From: Elephas maximus indicus
Lineage: Eukaryota > Chordata > Mammalia > Proboscidea > Elephantidae
Assembly (NCBI RefSeq): GCF_024166365.1
Contig: NC_064831.1
Coordinates: 84,456,268 to 84,520,267, forward strand
Direction of reading: 5' to 3'
DNA length: 64,000 bases
Position numbers and translations under genes: made by a program. This document shows, in pieces, positions 1 to 9,879 of this stretch. Every line of letters begins with the position of its first letter. Position 1 is the stretch's first letter. Below the pieces are notes generated by a model that was given only the letters and a program-made list of their open reading frames with translations, did not search any database and was not told where the DNA came from.

Positions 1-499
1 TGTCTATTAGGATTTGAAAGCTCCATAGAAATCTTCAATGTCTACCATACCTTTCTTTAGGGGAAGATAAGCAGAAAGTTTCCCAGAGACAGGCACTGGG
101 GCCTATCAATCTGTAGGACCACCAGAACAGCTCTGCCCCACACAGTTCTTTAGCTGGGCCTAGACCCAACAGGCAGTGAGGTCTAGATTTCATCCTACTG
201 CTCCAGCTCAATACTGGTGAGGCTGGGTTGTGCCCTGGGCGTATTTATGCACACACGCCCCCACTCAGTCACAGCCTTCCCTCTTTTCTGTGTGTTTGCC
301 CAACTCTTAAAACAAGTTTCTGCCTCTTCGTCATCACGATGGTTTCCAATCATCACCCCTTACTATGCTCATGTCAGAGCTGACACGTATGGTTGTGTAG
401 ATTTCTTAACTCATAACTCAGCAAGGCAACGTCCAATTGACCCCGGCCCAGAGTTATGTAGTGCCCAAACCACACAACCGTACCTGACAGCCTTGCTGG
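1..499. other. Unique sequence, nothing recognised
   Basis: I recognise no gene or repeat family here. An open frame at 217-630 on the plus strand has low-complexity, Ser/Thr/His-rich composition and no domain, and it runs into a MIR-like repeat, so I do not call it a gene. Confidence 0.6.
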
Positions 500-612
500 C
501 ATTTACTAATCACTTTATATGCTTTTGCTTATATAATTCTCACAACAGCCCCATGAGGTGCATGCTATTATCTAAATTCTTACAGGAGAACTGTCAGCCC
601 AGGGACATTAAA
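500..612 (-). mobile_element. MIR-like SINE fragment
   Basis: The stretch contains CTCACAACAGCCCCATGAGG followed by a degraded 'lower the counts, lose the tail' block, the reverse complement of the MIR core and 3' region. It is strongly diverged, as expected for an element older than the placental radiation. Confidence 0.6.
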
Positions 613-1500
613 TCCTCTAAGGATTCATAGCAACTAGATAACCAAATAAAGGTTTAAACCTTGACAACTATATCTCAGGTTTTCAAATACTTCAAAAGCT
701 AAATAAACCTTTCTTATACGAAGCACAAAAATACAACTAAAACAGAAAAAAGTCAAACAGCCTCTGGTTGGTCAGTCCCTTCTTCTCTCCCTTCTGCATG
801 TCAGCCTTTGGAAGCCCTCGAAAGGGTCCCTAGGGCTCTGAAATGTTCCTGGGTGTCTGGCTTTTACCTGCACTAGGCTGAGGAATCTACCCAAACTCCA
901 GTGAGCTTATTTGTTACAAGGCTGTCTTCATGGCTCTTGATAAACTCCTCTCTACACAGTAGAGAATTGTCTACCTTCTTCCACTATCGATCCTTCCCAT
1001 CTCCCAATTGTTGGCTGCACCATGCTCATCAGACTCTTACCACTTGTTCAATTGCAGTGAAGATGAAATAAATCTCTCATCTTGTTCCCATCATCTGATC
1101 ACCAATCAGCCTGAATAAGACTGAATTCTCCACTTCCCTTTGGACATGGAACTCTAGAATGCAGTCTACTTTCCAAGCCTGGAAAGGAGCTCTGTAAGGA
1201 TATAGATCCATCCAACCCTGGACCTTTGAAATCTGGCTCCATTTCTCCCCTCCATCTCCTCTCCCTTATGTCTAAAGATGCCTTTTGGCCTAAAGCAGGG
1301 CCAGGGTGCAGCAGTGCCAAGTTCCTCACTATAGAGAGACCTCTTTACTAATTCACTCAACTTAATTGTGCGGTTGGAGTCAGTCCCTCAAGAGAAGGAA
1401 ATAAATAATGGAAACACTTTCCCCTTCACCTGGTTACCTTCTAACAACCCACAGCCTGGATAATTCACTTGCATGTCACTTTCTTGATGCTCCAGGATGG
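613..1500. other. Unique sequence, nothing recognised
   Basis: No transposable element, RNA gene or exon could be supported. Short overlapping open frames at 1099-1360 on the minus strand have no domain and no codon pattern that suggests selection. Confidence 0.5.
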
Positions 1501-1700
1501 GTTGGGTGCTGCTTTGTGGTACCTTTCCTTTTCACAGCATAGCACTTGGCTCCCTGTCTTGTGGTTCTCTGCTCATTTATGTCTCCCCATGCATGTGGAA
1601 AAAGACCTTATCTGCCTTGTTCAATACTCTACCCAAACCACTTGCACAGAACCTAGCATATAGTAGATGTTCAATAATGATCTGTCGAATGAATTAATTG
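1501..1700 (+). mobile_element. L2-like LINE 3' end
   Basis: The right edge reads CCTAGCATATAGTAGATGTT and then CAATAATG...GAATGAATTA, which matches the end shared by L2 and MIR (next to 'GCACATAGTAGGTGCTCAAT'). The upstream part, with TCATTTATGTCTCCCCATGC, fits L2. It is an old, diverged copy. Confidence 0.6.
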
Positions 1701-1766
1701 TTGCAAATTATTGGGTTCTGAACTACCAGTTTATGGCTCACATCTCTAGGGGTAATACAAGCCATT

Positions 1767-1966
1767 ACCAGTTGCCATTGAGTTGACTCCAACTCATGGT
1801 GACCCCACGTGTGTCAGAGCAGAACCGTGCTCCATAAGATTTTTCAGTGGCTGATTTTTCAGAAGTAGATCACCAGGCCCTTCTTCCAAGATGTTTCCGG
1901 GTGAATGTGCACCTTCAAACTTTTCATTAGCAACCAAGCATGTTAACCATTTGTGCCACCCAGTGG
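1767..1966 (-). mobile_element. AfroSINE, long subfamily
   Basis: On the minus strand the order is a tRNA-like head (CCACTGGGTGGCACAAATGG), a middle block and the GAGTTGGAGTCAACTCAATG tail. The 'ACGTGTGTCAGAG' and 'GGCTGATTTTTCAGAAGTAG' blocks on the plus strand mark a longer subfamily than the common copies in this window. GGTAATA occurs on both sides and may be the target-site duplication. Confidence 0.93.
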
Positions 1967-3522
1967 TAATATTAATAACTATGTATTCGGGCAAGGTTTA
2001 TTTTTCATTTATAAACTTGTATTAAATTTGGACTTTAATTCTTCTTGAAGATCTGATCAACACTTAGTTCTTCACTGTCAGGAATAATGAATAAAATGGC
2101 TTTGAGCTCTGTTAGCATGTCAAAGGAAAGATCTATTGTCTGTACCTACCTGTAATCTTGAATTTGTCAAATTCTTAGACTTTATAGTCAGGCTTCAATT
2201 TATTTCAAAGAATGTTTTCCATTGGACTTACTCTATCATTCAATTTTTTAAACTATTTAAAATGTAACTGTACACATAAAGTTTATGCTTCATTTAACCT
2301 AAACCTTCTACATTCAACATTTCATTCACCAAAAAACAAATCTGAAAGTAAGATTTGTATTTTATAATATAATCTAAAATTTTATTTTAAAAATATTGAA
2401 CCTGAGACCCCCAAATAATAGTAACATATCAATATTAAACATCCCCTAAACTAAAACCTGGAGGTCCCCTTTCTCTGCCAGGTGTTCCTAAGGTGTAGAG
2501 CTTGAATCTCAGGTTACATACAGGCTGTGTTGTTTGCAGAAGAACCACATGTGAGGTCGGCGTTTCCTTGATCTATCCAAGTCACAGCCCCTAGTTAGGC
2601 ACCCATAAAGGGAAACATTTGACTATTGGATTTTGTCCACTTTGATTTCTCCTCGACAAATTTGTTCTCACATTATTTCCACAGACAAATATTTTGAAGT
2701 GAAGAACACAAGAGGTTGCTAAATATTAGCTTTCAAAAGCTTGGAGTCACGTGATATTTGCTTGGGTCACCTCTTCTTCAAGCCTTTGTAAAGAGTCATG
2801 TTTACCCTTGGACACTCTTCAGGGCTGGGCCGCTGCTGGATAAAGAAGTAGGCAGAGAAGAATGTAAACATGGTTGGGCCCTGCTTGGCTCTATAGATGC
2901 AGAAACCTTCTCGACTTAGGCAAATATGAAAATCTGAGAAGTAGAGAATGAGAAATGCAAAAACAAAGTCTTAAACAAAATTCAAACAGTAAAACCTAAC
3001 AAATGCTTCTTTAGCCCATATTCTCTGCCAGGTCTGAGATGATTGCTCACTACAAATTAAGACATTTCCTACTGATCTAAAATAACAAAATTATCAAATT
3101 TACCTTATTCTAAGCATGAAATGATTGGCCCAGTGAATCATCTTCTTGAGATCATTTAAGTCAACTCAAGTACACTAATTTATAAACTCTCAGCAGTTCA
3201 ACTTGACCTCACAGTCCCACTCCTCAAAAATGTTTCTAGGTAAAATCAAACTTAAAGAGCTCTCAGGGAGTAAAGTAGCTGAATGGTCCCAGACTACTTC
3301 AATTAACACTGCAAGTGGCAGAACTTTCAGACGTTTACTAACTTTAGCTTGAAATCTTTCTAAAATGGTAGATGCATTTTGCCGCCTTCTTTCCACAGAG
3401 TATTTTGAACATGTATTACACTTTTTATGACAATTTAAGGCTTAATCGGCATTGTTTTATTAAAGGCAGTATGTTAAGATATTAAAGCGAGTCCAGCCTC
3501 AGAGACTTATCAACTGTGATAC
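1967..3522. other. AT-rich unique sequence
   Basis: About 1.5 kb with no repeat or gene that I can name. A minus-strand open frame at 3190-3396 has no recognisable motif. Composition is AT-rich, especially 2200-2400. Confidence 0.5.
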
Positions 3523-3690
3523 CAAACCCAAAACACCTGTTGCCATCTAGTTGATTCCAACTCATAGCCATCCTATAGGACAGAGTAGAACTGCCACATA
3601 GAGTTTCAAGGAGCTCCTGGTGGATTCAAACGGCCAACCTTTTGGTTAGCAGCCGTAGGTAGCTCTTAACCCCTACGCCACCAGGGTTTC
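3523..3690 (-). mobile_element. AfroSINE
   Basis: Read on the plus strand it starts with an A-rich tract, then the CTGTTGCCATCTAGTTGATT tail block, the CCTATAGGACAGAGTAGAAC core, and ends with TACGCCACCAGGGTTTC, the reverse complement of the tRNA-derived head. CTGTGA occurs on both sides and may be the duplicated target. Confidence 0.95.
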
Positions 3691-4189
3691 TGTGAGAGTC
3701 AATTGATTATTTAATTTCTCTGATCATCTTCCTTCTTAATAAAATGAGAATTACACTTACTTGCCTCACTCGCTAAATGTTTGGCAGAAAAATGAGAAAG
3801 AAATTTACAAAAAATAAAGTACCATGAAGATATAAGAACAAAGAGTTGTGGTAGAGGAGCTCTCAGGTTGAAAATTTTATTAAAGATAAAATTTTGACAA
3901 CATTTTCAACTATTTTTCCACTTCTGTTGCTTTATTTAAGGTGTATTTTCTCAATAATTTTATACATTGTTTTCTGTATTCAGAAGCAATCATTCATTTA
4001 CATTTTTTTGAAAGTATTAGAGGGTTGATCATTATCACAATGTTTTAAAACTTCTCTACATGAGTCATTATACTTTTTCTTATTTCTCAATAAACGTATT
4101 TGTGTTTTCTTGCCATTATCATTATTTCTTTTCAAAGAGCCATTAAGCTAATAGGAATGGTAACTTATCACTCACGAAATTTCTGACAG
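3691..4189. other. AT-rich unique sequence
   Basis: No recognisable repeat family or gene. The segment is AT-rich with short T-runs. Confidence 0.5.
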
Positions 4190-4335
4190 GTAGGTACTAT
4201 ATTTATCCCTGTTTTATGGGTAAGGAAACTGAGGCACATGATGGTTAAGTAACACAAGTAACTTGCTAAGAGGAAATAGTAGAGATGAGCTTCAGATCAA
4301 GCAGCCTGTCTCTGAAGTCTAGGTTCTTCACCCCC
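4190..4335 (-). mobile_element. MIR SINE fragment
   Basis: Contains GGTAGGTACTATATTTATCC, then GTAAGGAAACTGAGGCACAT and GGTTAAGTAAC..AGTAACTTGC. This is the reverse complement of the MIR core and its tRNA-related half, in the expected order. Confidence 0.85.
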
Positions 4336-4473
4336 ACATACCATGACAACTCCAAATTCGGCCATTATTTGCATCCTTTTCTTCACCTTGCTCTCCGTAG
4401 ATTTGCTTTGCTAATTTTTTGAAGTACATGAGGTAGATACATAGTTCATTTATTTTCATTCAGTCACGATAAT

Positions 4474-4895
4474 TGTCTTAGTTTCTTAGTGCTGCTGTAA
4501 CAGAAATAGCACAAGTGGATGGCTTTAATGACCAGGAATTTATTTGCTCAGAGTTTAAGAGGCTAGAAGTCTGAATTCAGGGCACCAACTCCAGCGGAAG
4601 GATCTCTTTGTCCACTCTGGGGGAAGACCCTTGTCCTAGCTACCATAACCTCAGCATTCCTTCATTTTTTGATGATCCCCATGTGGCATCTATCATTCCC
4701 TTATTTGCGCTTTCTTATCTCTGTGTCTATGCTGTTCTTCGTATCACTCAGGAGTGATGAGATTTAAGACACATCCTGCACTGATATGGCCTCAACATAA
4801 CACAGAAAACCCTATTCCCAAGTGGAATTCCATCCACAGGTACAGGGGTTAGGATGCAACATGTATTTTGGGGGTAAACAATTCAATCCATAACC
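4474..4895 (-). mobile_element. Solo LTR, ERVL-MaLR type
   Basis: On the minus strand it begins TGGTTATGGATTGAATTGTT and ends ...AGAAACTAAGACA, with TG..CA ends. This follows the MLT1/MST organisation, with an AATAAATT signal just before the end. The same ending recurs in the LTR near 21056-21458, so the two probably belong to one lineage. No internal retroviral sequence flanks it. Confidence 0.8.
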
Positions 4896-5097
4896 ATAAT
4901 ATTGAAAATATTAAAAAACAAGACTTGTCCTCTTGGCATATCTTTAGCCATATTACATACATTTTGACTAATAATGTTGTCATGATTGTTATTTTCTGAA
5001 CAGTATTGATAACGAATTATTTCAGGTAAACATTTTTTAAAAGTATAGCATACGTACAGAGAAGTGTAGAAACTGAATGCCTCAGTGTTGGCCATTC

Positions 5098-5638
5098 TCC
5101 AAGGTGGCCCCCAATAACCCTCTCCTCCTGGTGCTGTCAGAATCGACTCAATGGCAGCAGATTTGGATTCGTTTTGGTTTCCTGGTGCTGACGGCCTTGG
5201 TACTTCCCTCCTTATTAAATCATGACTGGCCTGCGTGATCAATAGAATACTACCTACGGACTCCAAAACTAGGTCACAAAAGATACTGCAGCTTCTGCCT
5301 TACCTCAGGATTTCTCAGTCTGGAGATGTCAGCAGAAATCTTGTGAGGACACCCAAGCAGCTCTGTGTAGAGAAACCAAACTCCCCAGTACCAACTACCC
5401 AGGCTTCTGAGTACACCACCTTAGGAGCAGATCCTCCTGCCCCGGTCAAGCCTTCAGATGATTCCAAGCCTCATCCTTTAAGTCTTCCACCCAAAGCCCC
5501 AGACACTGTGGAGCAGAGAGACACAGTCCTCACTGCACCCTCACTGAATTCCTGATCCACAGAAATCATGAGTTAATAAATCATTATTGGTGTTTTAAGC
5601 CACTTAGTTTGGAGATATTATGCACAATAATTGATACA
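5098..5638 (+). mobile_element. MLT1-like LTR carrying a tiny AfroSINE insert
   Basis: It starts near GTGGCCCCCAATAACCCTCT and ends with CCACAGAAATCATGAGTTAA, TAAATCATTATTGGTGTTTT and AAGCCACTTAGTTTGG, the characteristic MLT1 3' end with its polyadenylation signal. The open frame inside (5235-5555) is LTR sequence, not a gene. A 44-bp SINE fragment interrupts it at 5137-5180. Confidence 0.75.
5137..5180 (+). mobile_element. 5'-truncated AfroSINE, 44 bp, with TSD
   Basis: Only the last part of an AfroSINE is present (TCAGAATCGACTCAATGGCA to GTTTTGGTTT). It is bracketed by identical CCTGGTGCTG at 5127-5136 and 5181-5190. The perfect 10-bp duplication shows a real retroposition event that copied only the 3' end, not a deletion remnant. 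Confidence 0.9.
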
Positions 5639-5689
5639 ATATCCTTGCTATCCTTGTAATCATAATTCAGATCTAGAAATAGAACTTTA

Positions 5690-5893
5690 CAAACCCTTTT
5701 AATCCTCTTTCATGCTCTCTCTTAATCTCTCTATGATTTCTAACATCGTAGATTAGTTTTGCCTGCTTTTGGACTTAATATAAAAAGAATCCTATAGTAT
5801 GTTCCCCCCCACCCCCGGATTCTTTCACTAAACATTATGTTTGTGAGATTCATTCAAGTTTTTGCAGCTGGATGTAGTTAGTTTGTTTTCACT
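5690..5893 (-). mobile_element. Old L1 fragment, left part
   Basis: The stretch TTCACTAAACATTATGTTTG, GAGATTCATTCAAG..TTGCAG resembles the reverse complement of the region after ORF2 in old mammalian L1 elements ('tcactcagcataatg...gagattcatccatg'). It resumes after the two AfroSINEs that split it. Confidence 0.65.
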
Positions 5894-5903
5894 TACGTAT
5901 AGT

Positions 5904-6081
5904 TCAAAATCAAAAACAAACAAACAAACCCAGTGCTGTCGAGTCGATTTCGACTCATCGCAACCCTATAGGACAGAGTAGAACTGCCCCATAGAGTTTC
6001 CAAGGAGCACCTGGTAAATTTGAACTGCTGACCCTTTGGTTAGCAGCCATAGCACTTAACCACTATGGCACCAGGGTTTCC
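5904..6081 (-). mobile_element. AfroSINE, first of a double insertion
   Basis: Complete copy with the tail at left (A/C-rich tract, then CAGTGCTGTCGAGTCGATTT) and the head at right (ATGGCACCAGGGTTTCC). Flanking TACGTATAGT (5894-5903) and TATGTATAGT (6082-6091) form a 10-bp duplication with one transition. Confidence 0.95.
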
Positions 6082-6090
6082 TATGTATAG

Positions 6091-6122
6091 TAAAAAAAAA
6101 AAATTTTTTTTTTTTTTTTTTT
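6091..6122. repeat. A-run followed by T-run
   Basis: About twelve A are followed directly by about twenty T, so the strand can fold back on itself. The tract lies between two AfroSINE copies and is framed by TGTATAGTA on both sides. Confidence 0.95.
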
Positions 6123-6134
6123 GTATAGTAAGTA

Positions 6135-6295
6135 CAGTTAAAAACCTGTTGCCGTCAAGTTGATTCTGAATCATAGCAACCCTATAGAAGAGCAGAACTG
6201 CCCCATAGAGTTTCCAAGGAGTACCTGGTAGATTCAAACTGCTGACCTTTCGGTTAGCAGCCATAGCTCTTAACCACTATTCCACCAGGGTTTAC
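6135..6295 (-). mobile_element. AfroSINE, second of a double insertion
   Basis: Complete copy in the same orientation as its neighbour. ATAGTAAGTA occurs at 6125-6134 and again at 6296-6305, a perfect 10-bp target duplication. The target is nearly the same as that of the copy at 5904-6081. Confidence 0.95.
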
Positions 6296-6305
6296 ATAGT
6301 AAGTA

Positions 6306-6866
6306 TATACAAAAAAAAAAAAATGAACTATTCTGCCATTGGTGGATATTTCTATTATTTCTAATCCAAATTGTGAATTTGAATTGATGCTATGAATTGC
6401 TTGCTTATATCTTTTGGTGTACATGTGCATGCATTTCCATAGGAAATATACATAGGAAAAGCAATGCCAGGGTACAAGATGTGCATATGTTCAGCTTTAC
6501 GACACACCAACTTCCACTTCCAGTGGAAAGGAAGGAGATTCCCATTGCTCCATATGTTGCTAATATGCGGCATGGACAATCTTCTTTTTAATTTTAAGCA
6601 TTCTGGTATATTTTTAGTGGTGTTTCCTTTGTAGTTTTATCTTATTTTACTTTGCTGTGGGCTTGAACATCCTTACACATGTTTATTAGCGATATTGCTA
6701 ATCTCTTTTGAGAAGTGCCTTTTCCAGTTTCTTGCACATTTTTCTGTTGGATTCTCTTTTTCTTTTTACTTGGTAATAACCCTTTACACAATCTGGCTAT
6801 GAATCGCATGTATTTTATGTTCTTTGTTTCCTCATTTCTTGCTCTCTGTCAGCTTAATTATTTTTT
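6306..6866 (-). mobile_element. Old L1 fragment, right part
   Basis: Continuation of the L1 split by the SINE pair. TTGAACATCCTTACACATGT, CTAATCTCTTTTGAGAAG and CTTTTCCAGTTTCTTGCACA follow the order seen in reversed L1 3' regions. Divergence is high and the family assignment is tentative. Confidence 0.55.
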
Positions 6867-6954
6867 ATTATGCCATTTCCCCCTCTATTAGCTTCTTCTC
6901 CTATTACTTTAGTGTTAAAGCTAGGAGATACAATATGCATCCTTGACTTATTAT

Positions 6955-7352
6955 TGTTGTTGTTTTTAGTTGCCATGGAGTCAGTTCTGACTAATGGTGA
7001 CCTCATGTATGACAGAATGAAGTGTTGCCCAGCCCTCTGTCATCTTCATGGTTTTTGGTGTGTTTGAGTCCATGGTTTTAGTTATTGTGTTAATCCATCT
7101 CATTAAGTGTTTCCCTCATTTTCGCTGACCTTCTACTTTACCAAACATGATTTCTTCTTCTAGAGATATATGTTCCCTGATGGCGTGTTCAAAGTTTCAC
7201 CATCCTCACTGCTAAGGAGCATTCTGGTTATATTTTTCCTATGACTGATTTGTTCATTTGTCTTCAAGTCCACGGTTTATTCAAAATTCTTGCTCCAACA
7301 CCCCAATACCAATGCAGCAGTAGTTCTGTCTCCCTTTTTCACTATCCAGCAA
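6955..7352 (-). mobile_element. RTE (BovB-like) 3' end
   Basis: The left edge is TTATTGTTGTTG, the reverse complement of the (AAC)n end of the local RTE. Then come GCCATGGAGTCAGTTCTGAC and the block ending in GTATATTC-like sequence that also occurs in the copies at 8549, 45058 and 63350. It is 5'-truncated and more diverged than those. Confidence 0.85.
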
Positions 7353-7590
7353 CAATTTCTTCATATTTCAGAGCGGTGAATCAGTAAATGCAGTGTACAA
7401 GTTAAGTAATAAAACAAGAAATAGAGTTTTAGATATATTATTTTGAAATTATGAAGGTAACCATTAGAAAACAGTAATGCACATTTGTCTACAATTTTTT
7501 GCTTTCTAGAATCTGAGGCACTTGCTATGTTTGGAAAATTCTCCACCTTAAGAGTCCCATTGGGTAAAAAAGATTTCCCTCATCTATAAA
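7353..7590. other. Unique sequence
   Basis: Short AT-rich interval with nothing recognised. Confidence 0.5.
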
Positions 7591-7759
7591 CCAAAAAAAA
7601 GCCAAACCTGTTGCCATCGAGTTGATTCTGACTCATAGCAACCCTGTAGGTCAGAGTAGAACTGCCCCATAGAGTTTCCAAGGAGTGCCTCATGGATTTG
7701 AACTGCCAACCTTTTGATTAGCAGCCGTAGCACTTAACAACTACGCCACCAGGGCTTCC
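7591..7759 (-). mobile_element. AfroSINE
   Basis: A-rich tail, then CTGTTGCCATCGAGTTGATT, CCCTGTAGGTCAGAGTAGAA and the head complement TACGCCACCAGGGCTTCC. Full-length short form. Confidence 0.95.
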
Positions 7760-8377
7760 ACTCCTCAACTATAGAAGATGAAGATAATTATTTTTTCCCT
7801 CACAATTTGGGTCTAGGCATGTGTGTTAACTATGCTAACAGATGCACACTTGCTGGACTTTACCTCAAGAACTAATGTCCCAGGAACAAAAAGTAGGAGC
7901 CTTCTTCCACTTTTTCTCTTTTTCTGGGGGACGGGTGGGAATGAGTGGACAGCAATATTAGCAATGATTTCCCCAGCAGAATTAATCTTAAGGTGTAGTT
8001 TGGGGCAATTTTTTACCTATTTAAACTTGAATCTCATTTCCCGGGTTTATTAATGAAGACATAGGTGCCCAATATCCTTTTTTTATTTAAATAAAAAAAT
8101 CTGTTAAATCACTAAATAAAAGTGTGATCAACACATATTTTCAAATCCTTCAGAATGTATCTATAATTAAAATGAAAATATTTAAATTATATAAGGGACA
8201 AAGGTACCCTAAAATGACTGAGAAATGTTGAAAACATAAAAATAAGTACACATACCAGGTAAATACTATGAATAAAAGTAAAGGAAAAAAGGTCTCAATT
8301 CTGTTATTATATAAGGAAAAGTAAACAAAGTACATTTTATAATAATAAAGCATATAATACATAACACAAATATAACA
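7760..8377. other. AT-rich unique sequence
   Basis: No repeat family or gene recognised. Overlapping minus-strand frames at 8150-8508 are rich in Phe/Tyr/Ile because of AT content and show no domain. Confidence 0.5.
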
Positions 8378-8417
8378 AAAACAAAACCAAACCCACTGTC
8401 ATCAAGTCGATTCTGAC
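8378..8417 (-). mobile_element. 5'-truncated AfroSINE fragment
   Basis: AAACCAAACCCACTGTCATC followed by AAGTCGATTCTGAC is only the 3' tail of an AfroSINE. I see no clear target duplication, so it could be a short insertion or a deletion remnant. Confidence 0.8.
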
Positions 8418-8548
8418 CATTAATCTTTATGAACCAAGATATGAAAACACAGTACTTGAAGCAAAGCCTGCAGAATGTAAAGAAAAAGAGAAATAAACAG
8501 GAAAACAATGAATACAGAGCATCTAAATAACACGATAAAGTAGTGCAT
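8418..8548. other. Unique spacer
   Basis: A short interval between a SINE fragment and an RTE, with nothing recognised. Confidence 0.5.
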
Positions 8549-9407
8549 GTTGTTGGGTGCTATGGAGTCGGTTCCGACTCACAGCGACCCTGTGAACCAC
8601 AGGACGAAACACTGCCTGGTCCTGCACCATCCTCACAATTGTTATGCTTGAGCCCATTGTTGCAGCCACCGTGTCCGTCCATCTCATTGAGGGTCTTCCT
8701 CTTTTTCACTGACCCCCTACTTTATCAAGCATGATGTCTATCTCTAGGGACTGATCCTTCCTGAGAAGATGTCCAAAATATGTAATATGCAGTCTCGCCA
8801 TCTTTGCTTCTAAGGAGCATTCTGGTTGTACTCCTTCCAAGACAGATTTGTTTGTCCTTTTGGCAGTCCATGGTATATTCAATATTCTTCACCAACACCA
8901 CAATTCAAAGGCATCAATTCTTCTTCAGTCTTCCTTATTCATTGTCCAGCTTTCACATGCATACAATTAGATTGAGAATACCATGGCTTGGGTCAGGCGC
9001 ACCTTAGTCCTCAAGGTGGCATTTTTGCTTTTCAACACTTTAAAGAAGTCTTTTGCAGCAGATTTGCCAAATGCAATGCACCTTTTGATTTCTTGACTGC
9101 TGCTTCCGTGGGTGTTAATTGTGGATCCAAGTAAAATGAAATCCTTGACAACTTCAATCTTTTCCCTGTTTATCATGATGTTGCTCATTGGACCAGTTGT
9201 GAGGATTTTTGTTTTCTTTATGTTGAGGTGTAATCCATACCGAAGGCTGTGGTCTTTGATCTTCATCAGTAAGTGCTTCAAGTTCTCTTCATTTTCAGCA
9301 AGCAAGGTTGTGTCATCTGCTTAACACAGGTTGTTAATGAGTCTTCCTCCAATCCTGATGCCACGTTCTTCTTTGTATAGTCCAGCTTCTCAGATTATTA
9401 GCATAGC
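8549..9407 (-). mobile_element. RTE (BovB-like), 5'-truncated
   Basis: About 860 bp of the 3' end of an RTE LINE. It runs from the TGTTGTTGGGTGC tail through the C-terminal coding part to the reverse-transcriptase palm. The 5' cut lies near TTCTCAGATTATTAGCATAG. The same segment recurs at 45058-46751 and 63343-64000. Confidence 0.95.
8967..9345 (-). pseudogene. RTE reverse-transcriptase remnant
   Basis: The minus strand encodes the part of an RTE polyprotein just after the catalytic YADD box: LLAENEENLKHLLMKIKDHS, then LNIKKTKILTTGP and DFILLGSTIN..GSSSQEIKRC, all RTE/BovB signatures. Upstream, the codon that should give Tyr of YADD reads TAA (in CTGTGTTAAGCAGATGAC), so the active-site box is broken. 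This is a dead copy. Confidence 0.85.
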
Positions 9408-9555
9408 AATAGAATATGTCAGTTTTCGATGTAACCATAGAAAGCTTATAAAAATTAGCCAGGTTTAAGCAATAGAAAGATTCTGAAAATAGAACCACAG
9501 AACAAATTATCTGAAAATGTAAAACTATAATAAAAAAAATTTAAAAGCCTACCCC
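9408..9555. other. Unique spacer
   Basis: AT-rich interval with nothing recognised. Confidence 0.5.
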
Positions 9556-9752
9556 AACCACATTGCCATAGAGTGAATTTCAATTCACAGGGACCCTATA
9601 GGACAGAATTGAACTGCCCCATAGGGTTTCCAGGGCTATAATCCTTACAGAAGCAGACTGCCGCATCTTTCTCTCGAGGAACAGCTGGTGGGTTCAAACC
9701 TCCAGCCTTTCAGTTAGCAGCCAAGTGCTTACCCGCTGCACCACCTGGGCTT
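9556..9752 (-). mobile_element. AfroSINE, long form
   Basis: Longer form with the extra middle block GGCTATAATCCTTACAGAAG, GCAGACTGCCGCATCTTTCT between core and head. The head complement is GCTGCACCACCTGGGCTT. Confidence 0.95.
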
Positions 9753-9879
9753 AACAAAGTATTTTTAAGCAGAAATTTTAAAACTTGGATTTACCTTAGG
9801 TTTTTAATAAATAGAAATATTAAACCCCAAGTTTCAAAATATAAACAAAAATTAAAATAGTGACTGTACTAGAATATGG
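9753..9879. other. AT-rich unique spacer
   Basis: Nothing recognised. Confidence 0.5.

Noticed and set aside
217-630. 137-residue open frame as a possible gene
   Set aside because: No domain, low-complexity composition, overlap with a MIR fragment, and no splice or promoter context.
5235-5555. 106-residue frame rich in Pro/Ser
   Set aside because: It lies inside an MLT1-like LTR and reads LTR sequence.
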